Part shown: piece after piece, positions 1 through 5,579 of the stretch | Layout: every line of letters begins with the position of its first letter | Numbering within the stretch: the stretch's first letter is position 1 | Source: Dehalococcoidales bacterium | GTDB taxonomy: Bacteria > Chloroflexota > Dehalococcoidia > Dehalococcoidales > ARS1013 | NCBI GenBank assembly: GCA_002690375.1 | Contig: NZEH01000007.1 | Coordinates: 28,916 to 34,494, forward strand | Length of the DNA stretch: 5,579 bases | Reading direction: 5' to 3' | Made by a program: the position numbers and the translations under genes | The notes under the pieces: generated by a model | What the model was told of the DNA's origin: nothing | What the model saw: the letters and a program-made list of their open reading frames with translations, nothing else | Database searches by the model: none

Positions 1-803
1 CTCTCTTCCAGTTCCTGTTTTATGCTGGTGATGGCTGACAACAGTTTTTCATGTGAGGTAACGAAGTGCTTGGCCGGGTATATATCCACCGAGTCTAGCT
101 TGGTTAAATACTCGCCGGTTAAGGGGTCTATCCTCAGGATGCGCTCAATCTCGTCGCCGAAGAACTCAACTCGTAGCGCCATCTCTTCGTAAGCTGGCTG
201 TATCTCTAGGGTGTCGCCGCGAATACGAAAGCGACTACGGCTAAAGTCAATATCGTTTCGCTCATACTGCATATCCACCAGCTGGCGCAATAGTTTTTGC
301 CGCTGGTAGCTCTCACCCTGCTTGAGGCTCAGGACGAAGCTGCGGTATTCCTCGGGCTCACCCAGCCCGTAGATACAGGACACCGAGGCGACAATAACCA
401 CATCGCGGCGTTCAAAGAGGGCACGGGTGGCGGCATGGCGCAGTTTATCAATCTCTTCGTTGATGTCGGTTTCCTTCTCAATGTAGGTGTCAGTACGTGG
501 GATATAGGCCTCGGGCTGGTAGTAGTCATAGTAGCTGACGAAGTATTCCACGGCGTTATCGGGAAAAAACTCCTTGAACTCGCTGTAGAGCTGGGCGGCA
601 AGGGTCTTGTTATGGCTGATGACCAGAGTCGGTCTCCGTACCTGGGCGATAGCATTGGCTATGGTGAAGGTCTTACCACTGCCGGTAACCCCCAGCAATG
701 TCTGGTGCTTATAGCCCTTTTTTAAACCATCCACCAGCCTCTCCACCGCTTGGGGCTGGTCACCAGTAAGACCAAAATCAGAAACTATTTTGAATGGTGG
801 CAT
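1..803 (-). CDS. uvrB: UvrABC system protein B, N-terminal part (3' end beyond the left edge)
   Basis: UvrB is the cytoplasmic damage-verification helicase of nucleotide excision repair; it is loaded by UvrA and recruits UvrC. Reading the minus strand from the ATG at 803 gives 267 residues with no stop before the window edge. Seen: an N-terminal block [17 protein letters not shown] (7-23), the Walker A motif GVTGSGKT (38-45), [19 protein letters not shown] (63-81), the damage-probing beta-hairpin region around [17 protein letters not shown] (91-107), and SCIYGLG (142-148). The sequence then enters the UvrA-binding domain 2. Family proteins are about 660-690 residues, so some 400 residues, including the later helicase motifs and the UvrC-binding tail, lie outside. 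The start matches the usual family N-terminus. No Shine-Dalgarno sequence precedes it; a promoter lies almost against the ATG instead (see 810-838). It follows ruvA by 88 bases on the same strand. Confidence 0.98.
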   Translation of the reverse strand, partial: MPPFKIVSDFGLTGDQPQAVERLVDGLKKGYKHQTLLGVTGSGKTFTIANAIAQVRRPTLVISHNKTLAAQLYSEFKEFFPDNAVEYFVSYYDYYQPEAYIPRTDTYIEKETDINEEIDKLRHAATRALFERRDVVIVASVSCIYGLGEPEEYRSFVLSLKQGESYQRQKLLRQLVDMQYERNDIDFSRSRFRIRGDTLEIQPAYEEMALRVEFFGDEIERILRIDPLTGEYLTKLDSVDIYPAKHFVTSHEKLLSAITSIKQELEE

Positions 804-809
804 GTAAAT

Positions 810-838
810 AGTATATCTTTTTAGAGTGGGGGGTTCAA
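810..838 (-). promoter_or_regulatory. Near-consensus sigma70-type promoter for uvrB, predicting a leaderless mRNA
   Basis: On the minus strand a -35 hexamer TTGAAC (833-838) is separated by exactly 17 bases from a -10 hexamer TATACT (810-815). Each hexamer differs from consensus at one or two positions. The -10 ends 6 bases before the uvrB ATG (801-803), so the expected start of transcription falls at or within about a base of the A of the start codon. No purine-rich ribosome site lies between. Hexamers and spacing are seen directly; promoter activity and leaderless translation are inferred. The promoter lets uvrB be expressed independently of the upstream ruvA transcript. I saw no convincing LexA-type palindrome overlapping it. 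Confidence 0.7.
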
Positions 839-891
839 TTTAGGGGGATGGTATTGAATGGCATTCCTTATTTCTGACACTCCCATTTTAT

Positions 892-1476
892 TTACCCCTC
901 CCCAAAATACCCCAGCGCCAGTTTAAGTTTTTCCTCAAGGCTCAAATTCTGGTCGTGTGGTAGGGTGGCTACTGCGCGGGTGGCTTCTGACGCCGAATAG
1001 CCCAGCGAGGTCAGGGCGGCTAAAACATCGGTGTTTTCGGCGGCTAGTTCAGCCGCTGGTGTTGTTACCCAGCCGGCAGCAATTTTATCTTTAAGCTCCA
1101 AGATAAGCCGACTGGCTACCTTCTTGCCTATTCCCGGAATCACTGTTAGCAGGTCGGCATTACTGGTAACGATAGCCGCGGTAAGCTTTTCTACACTCAT
1201 GGCGGATAGCATCGCCAGCGCCAGTTTAGGACCCAGCCCAGAGACATTTATTAGGGTCTGAAAAAGCTCAAGTTCATCGGTTGAGGCAAAGCCGTAGAGG
1301 GTGGCATTATCCTCTCGGAGATGAAGGTGGGTGTAGAGCTTGACCTCTTTGCCGATAGCGCCTAAGGTGCTCAGGGTAGAGGTTGGCATATATACCTGAA
1401 AGCCGACGCCGCCAACGTTAATAATAGCGAAGTCACCACCTAATGATTCTAATTTACCCTCAAGGCTGGCTATCAT
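892..1476 (-). CDS. ruvA: Holliday junction branch migration protein RuvA
   Basis: RuvA binds four-way DNA junctions as a tetramer and loads the RuvB motor for branch migration. The 194-residue product has the family length and three-domain layout. An OB-fold domain (about 1-63) ends in [11 protein letters not shown] (53-63), whose E55 and D56 match the acidic pin of the E. coli protein. A tandem helix-hairpin-helix region follows, with hairpins at [13 protein letters not shown] (78-90) and [16 protein letters not shown] (113-128). After a linker (about 134-148), the C-terminal three-helix domain (150-193) should contact RuvB. The ATG overlaps the ruvC stop as ATGA (1473-1476), and AGGAG lies 5 bases upstream, fixing the start and implying translational coupling to ruvC. 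The gene after it is uvrB rather than the frequent partner ruvB. Identification is secure; the junction-binding role is family knowledge. Confidence 0.98.
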   Translation of the reverse strand: MIASLEGKLESLGGDFAIINVGGVGFQVYMPTSTLSTLGAIGKEVKLYTHLHLREDNATLYGFASTDELELFQTLINVSGLGPKLALAMLSAMSVEKLTAAIVTSNADLLTVIPGIGKKVASRLILELKDKIAAGWVTTPAAELAAENTDVLAALTSLGYSASEATRAVATLPHDQNLSLEEKLKLALGYFGEG

Positions 1477-1982
1477 CTTGGCTCCTGTTCGCTGCTGGCT
1501 AACAAATTGCTAAGGTGTATTTCACGCAGGTGGCAGATGGCCACGGCTAAGGCATCAGCGGCATCATTCGGCTGAGGGGCTTCGGCCAGCCCCAGCTGAA
1601 GTCTGACCATCTCCTGAACCTGCTCCTTGGAACTGGCACCGTAACTGGCGGCTCTCTGCTTTATTTGAGTCGGGGTGTATTCATAAGTTGGAATTTCCTT
1701 ATTGGCTGCTGCCAGAATCGCTACTGCCTGAGCTTTGCCGATTGCCAGCGCTGATCGGGCGTTCTTAGCCATAAAGGGCTGCTCTACGGCTACGGCATCC
1801 GGCTGATAGCGTTCGATAATCTCTGAGAGTTTATTATAGAAATAACTCAAACGCTCTCCAATGGGAGAGCGTTGCGGGCATGTTAGGGCATTGCAGTCAA
1901 TCAGGGTCATTTCATCACCTTCGCTGTCTATCACCCCGTAGCCGACAACTACTGTGCCCGGGTCAATGCCCAAAACTTTCAC
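1473..1982 (-). CDS. ruvC: Crossover junction endodeoxyribonuclease RuvC
   Basis: RuvC is a dimeric, metal-dependent nuclease that cuts Holliday junctions symmetrically during recombinational repair. The 169-residue product has the normal length and all four acidic catalytic positions of the RNase H-like fold: D7 in LGIDPGT, E67 in AVEQPF, and D140 and D143 in [14 protein letters not shown]. The segment [19 protein letters not shown] (67-85) carries the conserved aromatic F70 near the junction-binding surface. The start is GTG (1980-1982). An earlier start is not required, because MKVLGIDPG is the usual N-terminus, and a weak AGG site lies 5 bases upstream. It follows yebC by 11 bases and overlaps ruvA by 4 bases, so yebC, ruvC and ruvA almost certainly share one transcript. 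A yebC-ruvC-ruvA order is common in bacteria. Nothing suggests loss of activity. Confidence 0.98.
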   Translation of the reverse strand: MKVLGIDPGTVVVGYGVIDSEGDEMTLIDCNALTCPQRSPIGERLSYFYNKLSEIIERYQPDAVAVEQPFMAKNARSALAIGKAQAVAILAAANKEIPTYEYTPTQIKQRAASYGASSKEQVQEMVRLQLGLAEAPQPNDAADALAVAICHLREIHLSNLLASSEQEPR

Positions 1983-1993
1983 TACTACCTGAC

Positions 1994-2749
1994 CTAACTT
2001 TGCGACTTATATTTCTCTAGAACATCATCGGCGAAATCAACATTACTAGAAACACGCTGGACATCATCCAACTCCTCTAGCTTATCCAGTAGCTTTAGCA
2101 CCTGAACCGAGGTGTGTTCATCAAGTTTTACCGTAGTCTTGGGCACCTTGACCAGTTCCGCCGAGTCGATGGTGGCACTGTTCTGCTCTAGGGCAGACCT
2201 TACCGCCTCTAGCTCTTCGGGCTTGGTATAGATCTCAATATAACCCTTCTCATTGTTAACATCTTCGGCGCCAGCGTCAATTGCCTTAAGAGCCAGCTCA
2301 TCGGCATCCTGATTTGCAGTTGCTATTATAATCAGCCCTTTATGGTCAAAGAGCCAAGTGACGCTACCGCTCTCTCCCAGACTGCCACCGCTTTTGGCAA
2401 ACATGTTCCTTACGTCTTGTATAGTGCGGTTACGGTTGTCGGTCAGTGCCTCTACCAGGATAGCGGCTCCACCGGGACTGTAGCCCTCAAGAACCACTTC
2501 TGTCAGCTTTTCCCCTTCCAGTGTACCATCACCCCGCTTAATAGCCCGCTCAATATTGTCCGAGGGCATGCTGTTATCACGGGCTTTTTGAATTGCCAGG
2601 CGCAGGCGATGATTTACTTCAGGATTAGCCCCGCCATCACGCACAGCGACGATAATCTCACGGGTTAGTTTGGTAAACAGCTTACCCCGTCGGGCATCAG
2701 CTGCTCCCTTTTGGTGTTTGATGGAAGACCATTTAGAATGACCTGACAT
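1994..2749 (-). CDS. yebC: YebC/TACO1 family protein (probable translation or transcription factor)
   Basis: The 251-residue product is a full-length YebC/TACO1 protein. It opens with the signature [19 protein letters not shown], followed by [12 protein letters not shown] (21-32), [23 protein letters not shown] (51-73), [24 protein letters not shown] (86-109) and [19 protein letters not shown] (116-134). The C-terminal part includes the family block [14 protein letters not shown]. Members have been described as DNA-binding regulators and, more recently, as ribosome-associated factors that relieve stalling at proline-rich stretches; the sequence does not decide between these. The long-recognised linkage to ruvC led to an older idea of a regulatory role for the ruv genes, which remains unproven here. 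The ATG at 2749 is preceded by AAGGA, 8 bases away, a good ribosome site. It heads the yebC-ruvC-ruvA unit and has a possible promoter at 2787-2795. Confidence 0.97.
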   Translation of the reverse strand: MSGHSKWSSIKHQKGAADARRGKLFTKLTREIIVAVRDGGANPEVNHRLRLAIQKARDNSMPSDNIERAIKRGDGTLEGEKLTEVVLEGYSPGGAAILVEALTDNRNRTIQDVRNMFAKSGGSLGESGSVTWLFDHKGLIIIATANQDADELALKAIDAGAEDVNNEKGYIEIYTKPEELEAVRSALEQNSATIDSAELVKVPKTTVKLDEHTSVQVLKLLDKLEELDDVQRVSSNVDFADDVLEKYKSQS

Positions 2750-2786
2750 TTTAGCGTTCCTTATCGTTTGGCAGTTCTATATTTTA

Positions 2787-2795
2787 ATTCTATCA
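2787..2795 (-). promoter_or_regulatory. Possible extended -10 promoter for yebC-ruvC-ruvA
   Basis: The minus strand reads TGATAGAAT, that is a TG-N extension followed by TAGAAT, one base away from the TATAAT consensus. No good -35 hexamer is present at 16-18 bases, which fits the extended -10 class but also weakens the call. Transcription would start near 2780, giving a leader of about 30 bases that contains the AAGGA ribosome site of yebC. The gap upstream of yebC is the only sizeable one on this side, so a promoter is expected somewhere in it. The exact site is inferred. Confidence 0.4.
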
Positions 2796-2893
2796 CTTCT
2801 GCTGGTTAAGGGGAAGAAGGCAAAATCAGTGGCTACCAGAGGCTAGTATGTGGAGGGCTAAATAATCTCACTGTAGGCCTCTGTGTAGTGGCC

Positions 2894-3253
2894 TTATTTT
2901 GCTTCACCAATTGCAAAAGCAATGGCATATTTTCTGGAGTGAGACAGGCTGATAGCCAGACGAGCTAGGCCTAGGTCAGCTGCCTGCCTTTTGGCTTTGC
3001 TGTGGAGCTTTACTTGAGGTCTACCATCAGGCTCAGATAGTATCTCTATTTCTCTTAAGCTAGCACCTTTAGTTTGCAGTGCCTTTATTACTGCTTCTTT
3101 GCCTGCAAAACGGGCTGCCAGAGAGGCAGGCTTTGTACGGTATAGCTCAATCTCTGGCTCGGTATATACCCGCTTGAGGAAGTTCTCCCCATGGCGAGTG
3201 ATAGCCCTCTTGATGCGGGCTATCTCTATTATATCAATACCGATAAGTTGCAT
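2894..3253 (-). CDS. acpS: Holo-[acyl-carrier-protein] synthase (4'-phosphopantetheinyl transferase)
   Basis: AcpS transfers the 4'-phosphopantetheine arm of coenzyme A to a serine of apo-acyl carrier protein, activating it for fatty-acid synthesis in the cytoplasm. The 119-residue product has typical AcpS length. The N-terminal motif LIGIDIIEIARI contains the metal-binding aspartate D7. The central motif SLAARFAGKEAVIKAL (44-59) contains the second metal ligand E53. The C-terminal motif LAISLSHSRKYAIAFAIG (99-116) contains H105. The ATG at 3253 matches the usual family start, and AGGG lies 10 bases upstream. It begins 12 bases after the fdhA stop, so the two are probably co-transcribed although no functional link is known. 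A 144-base gap to yebC follows. The family is clear; a secondary carrier-protein target cannot be excluded. Confidence 0.97.
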   Translation of the reverse strand: MQLIGIDIIEIARIKRAITRHGENFLKRVYTEPEIELYRTKPASLAARFAGKEAVIKALQTKGASLREIEILSEPDGRPQVKLHSKAKRQAADLGLARLAISLSHSRKYAIAFAIGEAK

Positions 3254-3265
3254 AGCTGTTCTGCC

Positions 3266-5579
3266 CTAGACAGGTTGGGCAATTTTCTCAACCCTTACCG
3301 CACACACCTTGAGCTCGGGAATCTTGGCAATCGGGTCAACAGCTGGGTTGGTGAGTACATTGGTCGGACTTTCAGTGAAGTGAAAGGTCATAAAGACTAC
3401 CCCCACCGATGAAGCCTCGGTTACTTTGGTTCTGGCAGTCACTTCTCCTCGTCGGGATATGACTTTTACCGCATCACCATCAGTAATGCCTAGCTTTCTA
3501 GCATCTTCTGGATTGAGTTCTACTTGTTCCTCATTCTTGAATATGTTGAGCCCTTTTACTTTTCGACTCATGGTACCGGTGTGGTACTGGAAAATACTCC
3601 GCCCTGTAGTCAGCACTAGGGGATACTCGTCATCGGGTAGTTCCATAGAGGGCTTATACTCTGGGGGTATGAACTTACCCTTACCTCTGGTGAACTGCTT
3701 GGTGTGTAGAATAGGTGTCCCCGGGTGTTCTTTGGTTGGGCAGGGCCACTGTAGGCCCTCTGCCTCAAGACGCTCAAAGGAGATACCGCCGTAGCTTGGG
3801 GTGAGCTGGGCAATCTCATCCATAATTTGAGACGGGTGCTCAAAACTAAAGCCCTTACCTCCCATCCGTTTAGCAATCTGGCATGTAATCTGCCAGTCAG
3901 CTCTGGAGTTGGCCAGTGGTTCAATAGCTTTTCTCACCCGCTGCACCCGCCGTTCGGTGTTGGTAAAGGTGCCATCCTTCTCGGCAAAGGTTGCCCCGGG
4001 TAGGACAACATGAGCTAGTTCGGCTGATTCAGATAGGAAAATATCTTGGGCGACAAAAAATTCCAGCTTGGAAAGCGCCTCTCGGACATGACTGGCATCA
4101 GGCTCGCTCAGCATGGGGTTCTCGCCGACAAGATAGAGAGCTTTGAGTTTTCCCTGGTGGGCGGCGTCAAAAATCTCGGTGATGGTTAATCCGGTAGTGG
4201 GAGATAGGGCGCTACCCCAGGCAGATTCAAATTTCTCCTTAATGGCCGGGGCAGTTACCGGCTGATAACCATTATAGACTTCGGGCAGCGCCCCCATATC
4301 ACAGGCACCCTGCACATTGTTCTGCCCTCTTAGGGGGTTAACGCCGCTGCCGGGCTGGCCAATATTGCCGGTAAGCATTGCCAAGTTGGCGATGGCGATT
4401 ACATTATCAGTACCATGAGAGTGTTGGGTGATACCCATGCCATATAGAATAGACGCTGGACTATTGCTAGCATATATGCGGGCAGCTTCGGCTATTTGAC
4501 TTTGGGGTACCCCGGTAATCTTTTCCGCTAAAGTCAGGTCAAAGCCCTTGAGCGATTCCTTGAGGGTGTCAAAATTCTCACAGTGCTCCTCAATAAAGCT
4601 TGAGTCATGTAGTCCCTCGTCCACGATGACTTTGGCCATACCCATGAGCAGGGCGACATCGGTGCCCGGTCTTTGCCTGAGCCATAGAGTGGCAAAACGC
4701 ACTAAGTGGATCTTACGAGGGTTAGCCACGATGAGCTTTGTCCCTTGGCGGGTCGCTTTCTTTACATTAAAACCGATTATAGGGTGGGATTCGGTGGTGT
4801 TGGTGCCGATAGCCAGAATGCAAGCGGCATCACCAATATCATTATTGGTGTTGGTCATGGCGCCACTGCCAAAGCTTTGGGCCAAGGCGGCTACAGACGG
4901 GGAATGGCACAGGCGAGCGCAGTGGTCAATACTGTTGGTGCCCAGTACCGCCCGGGTAAACTTCTGGATGATATAGTTTTCCTCATTGGTGCACTTGGCT
5001 GATGAAATTACCGCTACCTGGTCTTTTCGGTAGCTGGCCAGTCTCTGGGCAACAAGGTCTAGGGCTTCATTCCAGCTTGCTGCGGTAAGCTTCCCCTTGC
5101 GCCTGACGAGGGGGTGACTTAAGCGCTCCGGATGATGAATAAATTCAGTAATGCCGTAGCGTCCCTTGACGCAGAGCCGTCCCTTGCTGGCCGGGTTTTC
5201 TCTACTACCTCGAACAGATATAATTCGGCCATCACGGACGCCGAGGTACAGGCCACAGCCAACCCCACAATAAGGGCAGATGGTTTCTACTTCAGATGTT
5301 GGTTGGATAGCATTTTTGGTTGCCAGGGAGGCTACTGGACAGCGGACAACGCATTCACCACAGGATTGGCAAATTGACTCAAGTAGCGGCTTATCACCAA
5401 AGGTACTGACCCGGCTCTCATAGCCACGGTCAACTATTTCTATGGCATTTACTACAGTAATTTCGTTGCAGGCACGTGTGCACCGGGCGCAGAGGATACA
5501 GTAATTTCGGTCAAGGGTAAAGAACGGGTTACTGGCATCAACTGGAAACGACCTCTCTGTTATGGGAAAGCGCCGCTCA
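3266..5579 (-). CDS. fdhA: Formate dehydrogenase catalytic subunit, NuoG-like iron-sulfur type, Cys active site (5' end beyond the right edge)
   Basis: This is the molybdopterin (Mo or W) subunit that interconverts formate and CO2. The frame is open from the right edge to the TAG at 3266, giving 770 visible residues (numbered here from the edge). Two [4Fe-4S] ferredoxin motifs come first: C27/C30/C33/C37 and C70/C73/C76/C80. The molybdopterin-oxidoreductase [4Fe-4S] ligands C101, C104, C108 and C136 follow, then the conserved K138. The formate dehydrogenase signature AKCTNEENY is present. The active site CARLCHSPSV has a normal TGC cysteine, C224, where many relatives have selenocysteine, followed by H225. 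VNPLRGQNNVQGACDMG carries the conserved arginine R417. A dinucleotide-binding C-terminal domain begins near PLVLTTGR. Homologues of about 890 residues have further N-terminal [2Fe-2S] and His-Cys clusters, so roughly 120 residues are probably missing. The partner diaphorase or hydrogenase subunits would lie upstream, out of view. A TTG at 4883-4885 is internal, not the start. Confidence 0.95.
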   Translation of the reverse strand, partial: ERRFPITERSFPVDASNPFFTLDRNYCILCARCTRACNEITVVNAIEIVDRGYESRVSTFGDKPLLESICQSCGECVVRCPVASLATKNAIQPTSEVETICPYCGVGCGLYLGVRDGRIISVRGSRENPASKGRLCVKGRYGITEFIHHPERLSHPLVRRKGKLTAASWNEALDLVAQRLASYRKDQVAVISSAKCTNEENYIIQKFTRAVLGTNSIDHCARLCHSPSVAALAQSFGSGAMTNTNNDIGDAACILAIGTNTTESHPIIGFNVKKATRQGTKLIVANPRKIHLVRFATLWLRQRPGTDVALLMGMAKVIVDEGLHDSSFIEEHCENFDTLKESLKGFDLTLAEKITGVPQSQIAEAARIYASNSPASILYGMGITQHSHGTDNVIAIANLAMLTGNIGQPGSGVNPLRGQNNVQGACDMGALPEVYNGYQPVTAPAIKEKFESAWGSALSPTTGLTITEIFDAAHQGKLKALYLVGENPMLSEPDASHVREALSKLEFFVAQDIFLSESAELAHVVLPGATFAEKDGTFTNTERRVQRVRKAIEPLANSRADWQITCQIAKRMGGKGFSFEHPSQIMDEIAQLTPSYGGISFERLEAEGLQWPCPTKEHPGTPILHTKQFTRGKGKFIPPEYKPSMELPDDEYPLVLTTGRSIFQYHTGTMSRKVKGLNIFKNEEQVELNPEDARKLGITDGDAVKVISRRGEVTARTKVTEASSVGVVFMTFHFTESPTNVLTNPAVDPIAKIPELKVCAVRVEKIAQPV

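Noticed and set aside
297..725. Plus-strand open frame of 142 codons opposite uvrB
   Set aside because: It lies wholly antisense to clearly conserved UvrB sequence, including the Walker A region, and resembles no family I know. It is a shadow frame.
804..850. SOS (LexA) operator upstream of uvrB
   Set aside because: Only an isolated GAAC half-site, part of the -35 hexamer, is seen. There is no matching GTTC at LexA-like spacing.
840..891. Possible terminator between ruvA and uvrB
   Set aside because: Only a GAATG-C-CATTC palindrome with a one-base centre and a distant GAGTG/CACTC match are present. Neither forms a stable hairpin followed by a T-run.
2820..2893. Possible rho-independent terminator after acpS
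   Set aside because: The minus strand can pair AGGCC with GGCCT around a 10-base loop just after the acpS stop, and GGCTA is repeated nearby. The stem is only 5 pairs and no T-run follows, so it does not meet a terminator pattern.
4907..4909. Selenocysteine (UGA) at the formate dehydrogenase active site
   Set aside because: The codon on the coding strand is TGC, not TGA, so ordinary cysteine is encoded and no selenocysteine insertion element is needed.
4548..5002. Two overlapping plus-strand open frames opposite fdhA
   Set aside because: Both are antisense to conserved formate dehydrogenase sequence and show no recognisable domain or ribosome site. They are shadow frames.

Overview
The window is a compact bacterial chromosomal segment in which every supported gene lies on the minus strand. 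In transcription order (right to left) it holds: a 5'-truncated molybdenum/tungsten formate dehydrogenase catalytic subunit (fdhA, 3266-5579), holo-ACP synthase (acpS, 2894-3253), the YebC/TACO1 family protein (yebC, 1994-2749), the Holliday junction resolvase RuvC (1473-1982), the junction-binding protein RuvA (892-1476), and the N-terminal 267 residues of the excision-repair protein UvrB (1-803). No RNA gene, mobile element, CRISPR array or long repeat was found. No gene-free stretch exceeds 144 bases.

The organism looks like an anaerobe of roughly balanced base composition. The fdhA product is of the complex, iron-sulfur-rich type that carries NuoG-like clusters and is typical of anaerobes. 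The RuvA and YebC sequences remind me of Dehalococcoidia-type Chloroflexota, but that is an impression from memory, not a search result. If it is correct, the cysteine in the formate dehydrogenase active site matters, because the related Dehalococcoides mccartyi protein has serine there.

Layout: fdhA and acpS are 12 bases apart and probably share a transcript arriving from beyond the right edge. A 144-base gap (2750-2893) follows, with no convincing terminator but with a possible extended -10 promoter for yebC. yebC, ruvC and ruvA form a tight unit: 11 bases separate yebC from ruvC, and ruvC and ruvA overlap by 4 bases (ATGA). RuvB, the motor that normally works with RuvA, is not the next gene. 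An 88-base gap (804-891) and uvrB follow instead. That gap contains a near-consensus promoter (TTGAAC, 17 bases, TATACT) whose -10 hexamer ends only 6 bases before the uvrB ATG, which predicts a leaderless uvrB mRNA.

Functionally, the left half is DNA repair and recombination (junction binding and resolution, nucleotide excision repair) led by a translation or regulatory factor. The right half joins formate redox chemistry to fatty-acid carrier-protein activation, with no obvious biochemical link. I see no clearly new biological system. The leaderless uvrB promoter, the Cys-type formate dehydrogenase and the uncoupled ruvB are the points most worth checking.
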